Counted from the first letter of the stretch, positions 54,801 to 64,000 are shown. The stretch: 64,000 bases of DNA from Codonopsis lanceolata (GCA_013146195.2 CM028380.1:84291142-84355141), one strand, 5' to 3'. Notes: generated from the sequence alone by a model not told the origin. Numbers and translations: made by a program.

Positions 54801-55892
54801 AATGCTAGCATGGAAAAAAGCAGTATTGCGGTCCCCCTCACTTACCCACAACTGCCTTGATTTCATTTCAGCCATCTCCGTTTCCCAACCTATAAGTTGG
54901 TTAAGTCTCTTCTTAGCAACATTCAGACCCTCTTCCGCAGCTAAATTACACCCAGATTGAATATCAACCTCAAGACGTAAAATATCATCTTGAGTAGAAG
55001 CAATATTCCTCTGAATATTTCCAAAAACTCCCCAATTCCAATCTCGCAAAACACCTCTGAGACGCCTAAGCTTCCCATACAAACGGCTCATTCCCGAACC
55101 CCAACAAGGATTATGCCATTGTTCTGCCACAAAAGATAGAAAATCTGGATGGTCGAGCCACATACGCTGAAAGCGAAAACCACTCTTAAACTTAATAGCC
55201 TCCCGAAAATCTAACAGAAGAGGAGCATGATCAGATACCGAAGTTACCAAGTGCGAAACCTGAAGTCTCGGAAAATTGATCTTAAAATCACCATTGACCA
55301 TAACTCGATCCAACCGTTTCCATATCCGTTGGCTCCCAGACTGGTTATTACACCATGTAAAACAACTACCTTCATAGCCCGCATCAACTAAACCTGCCTG
55401 TTGAATACAATCATTAAAGTCTTCAATAGCACCAAGATCACTCGGTGCGCCCCCGAGTTTCTCTCCCAACTGACTAATGACGTTAAAATCCCCTCCGACC
55501 AGCCAAGGAATAGAACAACCCAAAGAAAGGTTTACTAAATCTGTCCACAACTCAGAACGATCCTGACGATTACATTTAGCATATACAAAAGTGGCCATAG
55601 TTGTCATCAAAACCGGCGACGAAACCATAACAGAAATCTGCTGCGAAGAGCAATGCACTACATTAATATCAACTGGATTATTCCATAAAAGCCAGATATG
55701 CTTATTAATTGGGTTTGCATGCATGTTTTTATCAAAACCCACCCGCCTACAGAATTTAAAAAGACGATCACCCGTAGTTTTCGGCTCCAACACCGCACAC
55801 AGAAAAGGTTTATGCTGTCTTACTAGAAGTTTCAAATAAGATCGAGTGGCCTTATTGCACACTCCCCTCGCATTCCATATTACTATCGTCAT
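51816..55892 (-). CDS. LINE-2 ORF2: endonuclease, reverse transcriptase, RNase H
   Basis: The ORF encodes 1358 residues without a stop. At the N-terminus is an APE-type endonuclease (IWNARGVCNK, LEPKT, WLVGGDFNVIS near 130, SDHAPLLLDF near 218). RT spans about residues 440-760, with LNPNSAPGPDGFTGWFFQGC, GDLRPISLCNFAAKLISKIL, FVKGRSIQENILLAHELVQR, FKLDMSKAYDRLEW, VRQGDPISPLLFIL and catalytic YADD near 680. A zinc-binding RT-associated domain follows (SRVSCFLWRLFHNALPLDTN, CHCC). RNase H ends the protein: FKLNTDGSSKDGRCTGG, MMAEILALQEGL, VVESDSL, NMVADRLA (D-E-D-D). It nicks target DNA and copies its RNA there. The ATG lies 3 nt past the ORF1 stop in the same frame. Confidence 0.96.
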   Translation of the reverse strand: MTIVIWNARGVCNKATRSYLKLLVRQHKPFLCAVLEPKTTGDRLFKFCRRVGFDKNMHANPINKHIWLLWNNPVDINVVHCSSQQISVMVSSPVLMTTMATFVYAKCNRQDRSELWTDLVNLSLGCSIPWLVGGDFNVISQLGEKLGGAPSDLGAIEDFNDCIQQAGLVDAGYEGSCFTWCNNQSGSQRIWKRLDRVMVNGDFKINFPRLQVSHLVTSVSDHAPLLLDFREAIKFKSGFRFQRMWLDHPDFLSFVAEQWHNPCWGSGMSRLYGKLRRLRGVLRDWNWGVFGNIQRNIASTQDDILRLEVDIQSGCNLAAEEGLNVAKKRLNQLIGWETEMAEMKSRQLWVSEGDRNTAFFHASIKDRAQRNVISIRLPDGTYSEDPAQLGPLAEDYFRNIFTSTDPVIEEALFDEFPAKVTREDNISLIAIPSEEEVWLAIKSLNPNSAPGPDGFTGWFFQGCWSVIKTDVLEAVKDFFQGNELHRGLSTTSIVLLPKIDRPESFGDLRPISLCNFAAKLISKILATRLAPILPRLVSEQQAGFVKGRSIQENILLAHELVQRIDLKSRGGNMVFKLDMSKAYDRLEWSFLLRSLQAFGFDSGFCNLISRLLGNSWYSFKINGSTSGFFKANSGVRQGDPISPLLFILAQEILSHNIQRAVIQGQIQPYIHGRGGPLISHLLYADDLLVFCNGSKRSIQGFKRILGLYEASSGQLVNCSKSGFFLPKRFTHNRVVQVERWSGYKHKSWPMTYLGLPLFKGRLKQVYFDTLMRKVAGRVQGWHTKFLSFGAKVTLLKSVLCSLPVYAMAALRVPKLILRRLEQKMANFLWHNKSDRRTHWIAWHRVCLPLAEGGLGLRPLSQIMNSLHAKLAWKALNSQGLWAQFCVGKYGLKPVDGSRFATQSWIAISAQLSSVEQTSRWVIGQGNRSFWEDNWCGTSLIGQLPMDRTLTVASAMQNYEALKQVVPVELQHLVFPIECDPSIPDRLVSELTTSGEFKASSYWNYHRTPSPQFRWAQLIWQPWLPSRVSCFLWRLFHNALPLDTNVQARHVYLASRCHCCADEPSVESLLHLFVESRMAKDLWSCFAAHFHLVAQYNNLGHLFEVWSSVSLRSQIGVTLFSIFSYTCWELWKARCVSVFENERMQRNQLISRILEGVREASMCFSPKSKSGRAACSAIQACHLWVKPIRTKRGAWVRWESPAVGFKLNTDGSSKDGRCTGGGIIRDSAGGFVQAFSSSYGHGTNMMAEILALQEGLHLCRSLRLGPVVVESDSLTAVNVLSRGHHEPWRYAYYLRDCKDLLGDYVLLHVYREKNMVADRLAAIAHEHNSQIVYTDYSPLPAVIKKTLAFDAAGFYSFRK

Positions 55893-55895
55893 AAA

Positions 55896-57509
55896 TTAAC
55901 AAGACGGGGTGCCATCCTGGGCCTTTTTTGCAGCCCTAGTGATTCTTACGTTCTCTTTTAAAAACCGCGCCTTTTTCACCTCTGCATGCAACCTGTTACA
56001 ATAAGAGATAAAAGATTGGCGTGTGGCAACGCGACCTGCATCTAAATCTGTAAACAAATGACTGGTCTCCACTAAAGTATCCTCATAATCACCATTCGTG
56101 GAATGAGCCTTCCCCAACCGCCTCGGGGCTACGTGCAAAACTCCATCCCAGAAGTCGCCAATATAAACCGAATCATTGTAAGGTTTCAGTTGCTTCACCA
56201 GATCAGGCCTCGGCAAAACAATCGGATCCGACGCGTTGATCTCCTCGGTGACCTGATTAACATTATCCTCCTCCAAATCTTCCAATAATTCAAAAGAATT
56301 ATTCAAAGGAACGGAACTGTCGTGATGAGTCTTCAAAGGCTGAAGGACCTTAGGTTGTTCCATACTACCATCCTTGCTCACTAGATCAATATGCTCCACT
56401 TCAACAGGTTGCCCTTGAGAATCTTTCGCAAGAGAAACTGATGCGCCATCACCCTTGGAATTCTTAACTGGAGTCCACCTTTTACCCATCTCAACAGACC
56501 TAGCTGGAGGTATGTGCACACCAGCCCCATTTGATTTAACCTCCTTAGAGGCCTCCGTAATCGGCGTCTTCCCCAAACTACCAGCCATATCGTTTAATTT
56601 GGAAGCCTCCCCCCTCGGATTGGAACCCCGTTCGACTGGAATACCATTCTTAGGAGGATGGTACAAGCCCTCCTTTTCTCGACGACTATGCATACCACGG
56701 GAAAGCCCTTTTTTGCAATGTGGTTGTGTATGACCTAACAGCCCACACCCAGTGCAATACCTAATATTGCCTTCAAACTCTAGAGGCTGCCAAAAGCCAT
56801 CTTCTTTGCTTGAACCTATCCAAACCCGAGACGGAAGAGGTAGGGAAACATCGATTTCAATACACATCCGAGCAAAAATGGGCCGAACCAACGTTAATGT
56901 TTTCTCGTCAACACGTAAAAAGTGCCCCGAAGAATTCCCTATGCGTTCCAAAAAAGATGGATTGAAAAACATTAACGGCAAGTGATGTAGTCGAACCCAT
57001 ACCGCTACCTTAGTAACATCCTTTCGGAATGCGAAATCCGCCGACCACCGAAACGACCGGTACATGCACGATTGAATCATATGTGATTCTTTGGATAAGG
57101 CCAGAACCAGATCCTCCGGCGAAGACAAGCGAACCATAACGTGCCTTGGATCCAACAATCCGACAACAAACGGCCCTTTAAGATTCCAATTCTTGGCTAT
57201 GTCATCCTGAATCACGTTAACTGTAGGCCGACCAGATGAAAACTTGAGGATCAGCGTGTTGGTAAACTGTTTTGCCGAAGCCTCTAACTCCACCGAAGAA
57301 AAGAGGCAGCCTGGATCACCGTCGACTGTCACCGCCGGCCTTGGAGCCAACGGAACAGCCTTAAGAACCGGTGAAGCATGTCCCACAAACGGTTTTGGCT
57401 GAGCTACCATATGAGCATAAGATACTGGACCATCAGCAATAGACGAGGGAGAACCGGCCATGCAAGGATCCGGCGGGCTGGGAGGCTGAGCCTCCATGGC
57501 CGCAGCCAT
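55896..57509 (-). CDS. LINE-2 ORF1: DUF4283 and zinc-knuckle RNA-binding protein
   Basis: I start at ATG 57509 (MAAAMEAQPP), matching LINE-1. The longer frame from 57515 has only a TTG. The product is about 537 residues. A DUF4283 domain spans about 70-230 (NTLILKFSSGRPTVNVIQDD, GLLDPRHVMVRLSSPEDLVL, VWVRLHHLPLMFFNPSF). The knuckle CTGCGLLGHTQPHC follows, then a long disordered half, and the end is basic (RFLKENVRITRAAKKAQ). It is expected to coat LINE RNA and travel with ORF2. The stop TAA is followed by TTT and the ORF2 ATG, an arrangement suited to reinitiation or readthrough. Confidence 0.93.
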   Translation of the reverse strand: MAAAMEAQPPSPPDPCMAGSPSSIADGPVSYAHMVAQPKPFVGHASPVLKAVPLAPRPAVTVDGDPGCLFSSVELEASAKQFTNTLILKFSSGRPTVNVIQDDIAKNWNLKGPFVVGLLDPRHVMVRLSSPEDLVLALSKESHMIQSCMYRSFRWSADFAFRKDVTKVAVWVRLHHLPLMFFNPSFLERIGNSSGHFLRVDEKTLTLVRPIFARMCIEIDVSLPLPSRVWIGSSKEDGFWQPLEFEGNIRYCTGCGLLGHTQPHCKKGLSRGMHSRREKEGLYHPPKNGIPVERGSNPRGEASKLNDMAGSLGKTPITEASKEVKSNGAGVHIPPARSVEMGKRWTPVKNSKGDGASVSLAKDSQGQPVEVEHIDLVSKDGSMEQPKVLQPLKTHHDSSVPLNNSFELLEDLEEDNVNQVTEEINASDPIVLPRPDLVKQLKPYNDSVYIGDFWDGVLHVAPRRLGKAHSTNGDYEDTLVETSHLFTDLDAGRVATRQSFISYCNRLHAEVKKARFLKENVRITRAAKKAQDGTPSC

Positions 57510-58785
57510 GCACAAACCCTAATTAAATCAAAACCTAGAGAGAGAAAGTCTAGAGAACACATAACAACTTCACAACATATCATATAGGCTCAAATTAGGG
57601 CATTCTCATATAACACCACTTCCATCAACATATATATAATACATGTTTCTAACATGTTCAAACCCTTAAATAGACAAAATGAAAGAGTATCATAAACTTT
57701 ACTAAGCATAAAATCCTCCTATACATGCTCCTAGCAAGTTCATACTTTCAAAACACAAGAAGAAGGCATAGGAAGCATATAAGTGTCCTCATTGACCTCA
57801 ATCATCATAAGCTTTGTTTTCCTTAGGGTCAATGAGAACTAAAAAGAAGAAGAAGAGAAGTAACTTACTTGTATTCTACACCCAAAAAAGCAAGGAAGAA
57901 AACTATTCGGTTGAAAGTGATCTACTCTTCAAGCTCTACTCTTCTATGGTGGTGGCTTGAGCAAATGGAGAAGGAATGAAGGAGGACCAAGATGAGAGCT
58001 TCAAGAAGCCATGGGAGAGTCTTGGAGAAGAGTAATCCCGTTTTTGGAGAGTGAGGGAGAGAAATGAGGTCTCTACATCTGATTTGTGGCTTAAGAATGG
58101 TCAAAATGTGAGTAGGACAAGTGTCATGACATTGTGATCTCTTAAAATCTGATTTTTGTGACTTAATTGATCACTAAAGCTTTCTTTATCCACTCTTAAA
58201 ACTTGTTAGAGATGTTAGGGTATAAGTAAGGAGGGTTAAGGAGGTTTAGGTGGGGTTTAGAAAAGGTTTTGAATAGGGGTTTAGGAGCAAAAATCGTAAA
58301 ACAGCAAAATAGAGAATCCTGATTCGGGGGACCTTGCGGTCGCATGGTCCTCATACCCTTGCGACCGCATCCTCCCAGGATGCACAATCTCCAAGTTTCT
58401 GGTTACCTTGCGGGGGCAAGGTCATTCCACCTTGCGAGGGCAAGCCCGGCAGACCCAAAATGGCTCAAAACTCAACCTAAAAGACCCCCAAACACTTAGC
58501 CAAATCAAGGGGGTTTCAAACCCCAACAAAAATGAGTTTAAAGCTCATCACCAGCACCCTCAAACAACACCCGAAAGATCCAAACGAAGGAGGGAAAGAA
58601 GAAGAACTAAACAAGCAATTCAACCGGCGATTAAACAAGCATGCATACATGATTCTAAACATGTTAAGAGCTTCATGAATGACTTATAAATGTTTCTAAA
58701 TCATATATAGACTAAGTAAACATGCTCACAATCAACAAGAAAACATGAAGGCAAGCACACAAGGCTCATGCAAGAATCTGGGGTG

Positions 58786-59280
58786 TTACACTCTCCCCTC
58801 CTTTAGGAATTTAGTCCCTAAATTCTTACCAAGTTCATCAAACAAATGTGGATGCTTCTCGCGCATCTCCACTTCCGTTTCCCAAGTCGCTTCCTCAATG
58901 TTGTGATTTCTCCAAAGGACTTTGACTAGGGGAATTCTTTTGGTTCGTAGCACTTGCTCTTTGGTATCCAAAATCTTCACGGGCTTTTCAACATAAGACA
59001 TATCCGACTCAAACGTTATCTCCTCATATTCAAGTACATGGGACTCATCTTTCAAATACTTTCGCAACATGGAAACATGGAAGACATTATGAGTCTCCGA
59101 AAGTGATGGTGGTAACGCAACTCGATAAGCGAAAGACCCAACTTTCTCAAGAATCTAAAATGGGCCAATGTACCTCGGTGTAAGCTTCCCTTTTTTGCCA
59201 AATCTCTTCGTACCCATTCTTGGTGACACCTTCAAGAATACGTAGTCTCCCACTTGGAATTCAAGATCCCGTATACGATT
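58786..59280 (-). pseudogene. Element E integrase C-terminus and chromodomain
   Basis: In element sense this begins at the element F junction with RDLEFQVGDYVFLKVSPRMG and GKLTPRYIGPF, the integrase C-terminal domain. After a stop near 59155 come NVFHVSML-type sequence and the chromodomain (ILDTKEQVLRTKRIPLVKVL, WRNHNIEEATWETEVEMREK). The domain would guide integration to chromatin. The frame runs through the polypurine tract (complement of 58791-58804, AAAGGAGGGGAGAG) and its TAA stop (58786-58788) lies inside the LTR. Confidence 0.9.
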
Positions 59281-62091
59281 TGTGGCGACCCGACCCGGGC
59301 CCAAGGTGGAACCGAGGGTCGGACCGCCCAAATAGGGGGGAAACAAGTGGACAATTAACATGCAAGGACTCAGTTAAAGAAAACGACGTGACGCAACATT
59401 AGAGTCGTAGCACGCCTCGGCCCTAAAAGGCCGGTATTTTTAAAACTTTTCAAACCTGATAAAACAGTTAAGCAATTAAACCAAGTCATCGGCGACACTA
59501 CATGCCGGAACCCAAGCTAACAGTTTATGGACAGGAATTAGATAAGAGCTAATAGGATGCTCAGCGGAAGACTTATACGTAGTGAACTATTAAACAGGAT
59601 AACCAAAGCTCGGCTTACACAATGCCGGCATCAAAAGGATTACAAGTGCTACAAGTGTTAAACTACAAGTAGCTAAATAAAGCATCAAGATCAAGTTCTA
59701 TACAAATTCCCAAGCATAGTCTAATTGACTTGCTTTAACCCATCGTCCTTGCAAAATAACAAAAGAAATGAAGAGGACATCTAGACCACCTCTTCAAACT
59801 GCAACGGCTGACAAAAGGAGGAACAAAGCACGAACACCGCAATCCTCAACGAGAAGGACCTGTCTTGCTAGGATCTAAAGCAGTAAAGGGGAATGGGTAA
59901 GTCATAAAGACTTGTAAGCTATCAATCATGCATGTCATGGCAATATGCAACATACAAGGCAAGATATAGTCACATAAGCATAGAGATCATATATCCAAGA
60001 TGCACATTGTTTCACATAGGTGCTCGAAATTAAATCACATAGGATAAGGATATATGGAGAGCCGGGCCGCTACGTAGTTCCTGCATACAAGCGTTATCGG
60101 GGTTGGGCTGGTATCAGATGTGTGTAAGTACATCGATCTTCCGAGGAGATGCCCGGGATAGACACCAATGATGCTCGTATTGATTACAGCAAGGGAGCTA
60201 CTTCCCCACTGTGGCCACAGTGGAGGCGTGTGTGAATCAAGGACAGGATGCCAGCTGGACTCATGCAAATGCCAAGTAGTGTCTACTTAACAAATTCTCA
60301 AGTAGGGAACGAGGTCGAAAAGAGCGATCTCGTTCATGACAAGTAAATATTCTCATCAATAATCAAGCAGGATTGAGTTCGACAAGAGCGAACTCAACAT
60401 GTCAAATAGGTATTCTATTACATGACATCAAGAATCAAGCATGGTAATCAATCCAATTCAATAGTCTAGAATTATCATTCTTAGAGAAACGTGTTTAGAA
60501 CGTCGTAGGGATTGATCATTGAGCCGGTATTGTTCAATGGCTCACTTAATTTGACTCCGTTGAGTCGTCTCTAACAATTCATCCAAGAGAGTTAAGATGC
60601 TAAATGCATCCAAAACCCTTTTCTAAGTTCTCGTATCGAGTAACTAGGCCGTTAATCCACTTAACAACCATAGTCAAGAATTATCATAAGTTCAATATTT
60701 CATAATTCAAGGGAACTTTAGAATCATTATTTCAAAAGTTATCAAAAGCCAATAGTCCAAGAACATTAGTTATTCCTAGGAAGACATAGAACACATTTGA
60801 TTCTAAGCATAGGACCCAATCAATAGGATGAGCAATTCATAGCATATGAAACCCTAGAATTCATAATCTTCAAGAGTTATCAAAAGTCATTAGTCCAAGA
60901 ACAATAGTTGTTCCTAAGGAGGCATAGAACATATTTAATTCTAGGCATAGGACCAAAATAACAAGATGAATATATCATTCAAAATCCTTACAAACTCAAC
61001 TCATCATCAAGCATGGCATGGACATGGTAGGAGCATGGGAAACATGAGAAGAAGGGGACATGGCAAGTCTAACATACATCCTAAGGGGAATCAATAGCTT
61101 ACCTTTCACCAAGGAAGAAGATAGGAAGAGCACAAACCAATCGGTTGGAACTGCTCAACTCTTCAAGCTCAACACTTTTGAAGAAGGAGGCTTGAGCAAA
61201 GGATGAAAGGATGATGGAGGACCAAGGAAGTATCTTCAAGAGGCCATGGGAGAACTTGAGAGAAGAAGAAATTCGTTCATGGAGAGTGAGGGTGAAGAAT
61301 GAAGGTCAACAAATCTGGTTGTGGCTTATATTGGCTGAAAACTGAGTGGGACAAGTGTCACTCTCTTGTGGTACATAAATATCTGATTTTGGCTGTTTAA
61401 AGCTCACTAATGGTTGGTTAATCCACTCTTAAAACATGTTAAATAATGTTAGGACATAAGCAAGGGGTGTTAGGAAGGTTTTAGTGAGGTTTAGAAGTGG
61501 TTTGGAATGAGGTTTGAGTGCCAAAGTTCGCATTACAGAAGGAAAATCCCGTAGGAAGCTAGGCCGGCTAGAGCTCAAAATCGCGGCCGACTAGGCCTCG
61601 AACTTGGTCTAAACATGACCTAAATGATCCCAAACTCATGGGCAACCATTCTAAGGTCTAACCCAACTCAAAACAAGTCGGAAACACACCCAAACAACAT
61701 CCGGGACAAGGTAAAACAAGGCTCGAATCAAGCGACGAATGGTTAACGAATCAAACGCCAATCAACCACCAATCAAACTAGGATAACTTGGGCATGGAAA
61801 AGGATTGTTTAAACATGGTTATGACTTGAATACAAGTCCAAGAACTCAACGAACATTTCGCACGTCGAAATACAAGCAATACGGGCAACGAGGGAAATCG
61901 CTAAGGGCGAAACAAAGCAAGAAGGTTTATAAACTTCCAATCAAGCTTACTATGATTCTAAACATGTTAAGAGCTTCATGAATGATTTAAGAATGCTTCT
62001 AAATCATATATATAGACTAAGTAAACATGCTCATAATCAACGAAAACATGAAGGCAAGCACACAATACACATGCAAGAATCCGGTGTTACA
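59281..62091 (-). repeat. Element F 3' LTR (2811 bp)
   Basis: The plus strand reads TGTGGCGACC at the left and ...CGGTGTTACA at the right, so the LTR has TGTAACACC..CGCCACA ends in element sense. It is similar in block order to the A and E LTRs. Inside, two related ~100-bp stretches near 60690-60780 and 60870-60960 (both with 'tcataatctt/ttcaagggaac.. agttatcaaaagtc..agtccaagaaca') form a local duplication. No gene is supported in these 2.8 kb. Confidence 0.85.
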
Positions 62092-62311
62092 TTCTCCCCT
62101 CCTTTAGGAATTTAGTCCCTAAATTCTTACCAAGTTCATCGAATAGGAAAGGGTATCTCTCTCTCATATCAAGCTCGGTCTCCCACGTGGCTTCCTCAAT
62201 GTTATGATTCTTCCACAAGACCTTCACTAACGGAATCCTCTTTGTTCTCAAGACTTGTTCCTTCGTATCAAGAATCCTCACCGGCTTCTCATCATAAGAA
62301 AGGTCGTTCAA
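62087..62311 (-). pseudogene. Element F chromodomain
   Basis: The piece has SYDEKPVRILDTKEQVLRTK, VKVLWKNHNIEEATWETELD and FDELGKNLGTKFLKEG. It is in a different frame from the upstream integrase, with a frameshift near 62308. The aromatic and acidic residues of the chromodomain fold (W in KVLWKN, E-A-T-W-E) are visible. As in E, the polypurine tract (complement of 62092-62105) is translated and the TAA stop (62087-62089) falls in the LTR. Confidence 0.9.
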
Positions 62312-63250
62312 TGGTAAATCTCCTCATAAGTAAGGACATGAGACTCATCCTTCAAGTACTTGCGTAGCATCGAGACATGAAAGACATCATGAACATCCGA
62401 TATAGAAGGTGGCAATGCCAACCGATACGCCAAAGCTCCAATCCTCTCTAGGATCTCGAATGGTCCAATAAATCTAGGAGAAAGCTTACCTTTCTTCCCA
62501 AATCGCTTAGTACCGCGCCGGGGCGATACTTTCAAGAATACAAGATCACCAACCTGAAACTCTAAGTCGCGTCTCCGGTTGTCCGCGTAGCTTTTCTCGT
62601 CTACTCGAGTAAGCAATCTATCTCTAATAAGCTTTACACTCTCAGCCGACTGTTGTACCATCTCTGAACCCCAAAGCTTAGCTTCACCAACTTCATCCCA
62701 GCAAATCGGTGAACGACACTTACGCCCATATAAAGCCTCATATGGCGCCATCTCAATACTAGACTGGTAACTGTTATTATAAGCAAATTCAGCTAATGGC
62801 AAATGAGAATCCCAACTGCCCTTGAAATCCATGGCACAAGCACGCAATAAATCCTCCAATACCTGAATCAATCTCTCCGATCGACCATCGATTGGGGTGA
62901 AAAGCCGTACTAAAATTCAACTGCACTCCAAAGCTTCCTCGCAAGGAATTCCAAAATCTAGAAGTGAACCTCGGGGTCTCTATCGAAACAATGCTAATCG
63001 GAATACCATGCAACCTCACGATATCCTCGAATATACAACGCTGCCAACTGACTCAAACTATAAGTCATCGCAATAGGAATAAAATGTGAAGATTTTGTCA
63101 ACCTATCCACAACAACCCAAACTGCATCAAAACCTCGGTGACCCTGTCACAAAATCCATAGTGATATGCTCCCATTTCCACTTCGGTATCTCAAGTGGCT
63201 GAAGTAAACCGGCAGTGTCTCGGTGTTCACCTTAACCTCGCCGACATGTC
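62308..63250 (-). pseudogene. Element F integrase
   Basis: The main open piece (62308-62871) reads DFKGSWDSHLPLAEFAYNNS, MAPYEALYGRKCRSPICWDE, RRRDLEFQVGDLVFLKVSPR, KFGKKGKLSPRFIGPF-type sequence and VFHVSMLRKYLKDESHVL, so the integrase C-terminus is complete. The core further upstream (62789-63019) is frameshifted: IPISIVSIETPRFTSRFW replaces the SDRD..FTS segment, losing the second catalytic Asp. The first Asp region near 63130-63160 is also garbled. Confidence 0.87.
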
Positions 63251-64000
63251 AAACATCTAGATACATACTCGCTATATCTCTCTTCATCCCATTCCACCAA
63301 AACTCTCTTCAAGTCCCTATACATTTTAGTACTCCCTGGATGTATAGTATACTTGGCCTTGTGAGCCTCATCAAGAACCAAACGCCTAACTCCATCGGTA
63401 GAAGGAACACAAACTCTACCTCGAAAAGTTAAGATACCATCACTTATCAAAGAAACTCCTGTCTTACCATCACCCAATCCATCAATAACCTTCCTCAACT
63501 CGAATCGAAACGAAACTTGAGCCTTCTTAATCAACTCAAACAATGCAGGCGTAGCACGCACACTAGCAAAGATAACCCTATGCCCACTTACAACAGGACT
63601 CCACTCACGGACATCCTCAAGCATCTTCCATTCCCTCATCATCAAGCAAGACATAAAAGCTTTCCTACTCAAGGCATCCGCAACAACATTAGCTTTTCCC
63701 GGATGGTATAAAATAGTGCAGTCATGATCCTTAAGTTTCTCCATCCATCGCCTCTGTCGCATATTCAATTCTTTTTGTGAAAAGAGATACTTCAAACTCT
63801 TATGATCGGTGAATATTTCAAACTTAGCCCCGTAAAGATAATGCTTCCACTTGTGAAGCGCAAAAATAATAGCTGCCAACTGTGTCATGTGTCGGATAAT
63901 TATGCTCATAAGGTGATAACTTCCGAGAAGCATAGGCAATAACTCTCCCATTCTGCATAAGCACGCAACCCAAGCCTTCTAACGAGGCATCGCTATAAAT
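63232..64000 (-). pseudogene. Element F RNase H and integrase zinc domain (runs off window)
   Basis: The frame shows LAAIIFALHKWKHYLYGAKF, EIFTDHKSLKYLFSQKELNM, ILYHPGKANVVADALSRKAF and the integrase HHCC start (DEAHKAKYTIHPGSTKMYRD, CLTC). The beginning of the ORF (63880-63951) is out of frame with the expected RNase H, so a frameshift lies near 63890. At 63960-64000 the plus strand still matches element A at 25380-25420 (RNase H, LEGLGCVLMQ). RT lies beyond the window. Confidence 0.9.

Larger units (their letters stand above)
51678..57553 (-). mobile_element. LINE-2: full-length L1-type LINE with intact ORFs (5.9 kb)
   Basis: It is flanked by a perfect 18-bp duplication, agaacacataacaacttc (51660-51677 and 57554-57571). 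In minus orientation it has a ~44-bp 5' UTR, ORF1, ORF2, a ~120-bp 3' UTR and a poly(A) tail (T run from 51678). Both ORFs are open over their full length with all catalytic motifs. This is the only autonomous element in the window without visible damage. It belongs to the same family as LINE-1. Confidence 0.95.
50229..58790 (-). repeat. Element E 3' LTR, interrupted by LINE-2
   Basis: Without LINE-2 and one copy of its duplication the LTR is about 2.67 kb. In element sense it starts TGTAACACCCCAG (complement of 58790 and below) and ends GGATATCACA. It shares many blocks with the LTRs of A and F, such as the 'aagtcatcgg' region and the tails near 58650-58790. Apart from LINE-2 no gene is supported. 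ORFs near 57922-58689 are chance. Confidence 0.85.
50229..64000 (-). mobile_element. Element E: Ty3/gypsy chromovirus, 3' part, carrying LINE-2 and element F
   Basis: Its 3' LTR begins TGTGATATCCCGACCC at 50229 after cacta (candidate duplication 50224-50228), and ends GGGTGTTACA at 58790. The polypurine tract, chromodomain and integrase C-terminus follow on the minus strand until element F interrupts at 59281. The remaining pol, gag and 5' LTR lie beyond the window. The element was inserted into the Athila gag. Confidence 0.88.
59281..64000 (-). mobile_element. Element F: Ty3/gypsy chromovirus inserted in element E integrase
   Basis: It begins TGTGGCGACCCGACCC at 59281, directly after integrase codons of E (candidate duplication cgatt, 59276-59280). 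The 3' LTR runs to 62091, then polypurine tract, chromodomain, integrase, RNase H and the RT end, continuing past the window. Its proteins closely resemble those of E and A (for example the same MAPYEALYGRKCRSPI motif as A), so members of one lineage inserted into each other. Confidence 0.9.

Noticed and set aside
58320..58450. Repeated 'cttgcg(a/g)..gcatgg/gcaaggtc' units that look like short spaced repeats, hence a CRISPR-like pattern
   Set aside because: There are only a few imperfect copies in a plant LTR; the same 'gcggtcgcatgg' phrases occur in related LTRs (23268, 44350) and there is no array structure.

Overview
This is a stretch of nuclear DNA from a flowering plant. It is almost entirely transposable elements stacked inside one another, beside a short piece of satellite array. 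The families present (Tat/Ogre-type and chromodomain Ty3/gypsy, Athila, Sirevirus-type Ty1/copia, L1-type LINEs, hAT, CACTA, a tRNA-derived SINE) fit a large eudicot genome. Solanaceae would fit, but the sequence alone does not prove it. I see no ordinary host gene, tRNA, rRNA or CRISPR. Letters A-F below are my labels for the LTR elements.

Layout. 1-2464: AT-rich satellite of ~142-bp monomers in a ~1.28-kb, nine-monomer higher-order repeat, broken by a SINE (1531-1659). 2465-2674: terminus of a CACTA transposon. 2675-29717: element A, a minus-strand chromovirus (Tekay/Del type); its left LTR is split by element B and its right LTR runs into a 100-N assembly gap (29718-29817). 2904-21283: element B, a complete 18.4-kb minus-strand Tat/Ogre-type element with ~1.8-kb LTRs, an acaac target-site duplication, an Arg-type primer-binding site and two RNase H domains. 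B carries two gene-like ORFs on the opposite strand: a four-exon plant mobile domain (PMD) gene (7280-10479) and a DUF7745-like gene with its own TATA box (11167-12869). A 1.07-kb hAT element (5270-6341) sits inside B.

29818-43583: element C, a badly decayed plus-strand Sirevirus (gag, PR, INT, RT, RNase H, env-like ORF, partial 3' LTR). Its env-like ORF is split by LINE-1 (37653-42217). 43584-47989: element D, a plus-strand 4.2-kb gypsy LTR with tRNA-Met primer-binding site and the first codons of gag. 48012-50228: a minus-strand Athila piece (gag C-terminus, PR, start of RT). 50229-64000: element E, a minus-strand chromovirus. Its LTR is split by LINE-2 (51678-57553), which has two intact ORFs and is the most plausibly mobile element here. 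Its integrase is split by element F (59281 to window end), a related chromovirus.

Order of events. Exact target-site duplications give hAT after B after A after CACTA, LINE-1 after C, LINE-2 after E and F after E. Most pol genes are dead through in-frame stops (A, B) or dense small indels (C). The best leads are the spliced antisense PMD gene with a DUF7745-like partner inside one retroelement, the intact LINE-2, a 3'-truncated LINE that still has a clean target-site duplication, the nine-monomer satellite unit, and chromovirus pol frames whose stop codon is supplied by the LTR.
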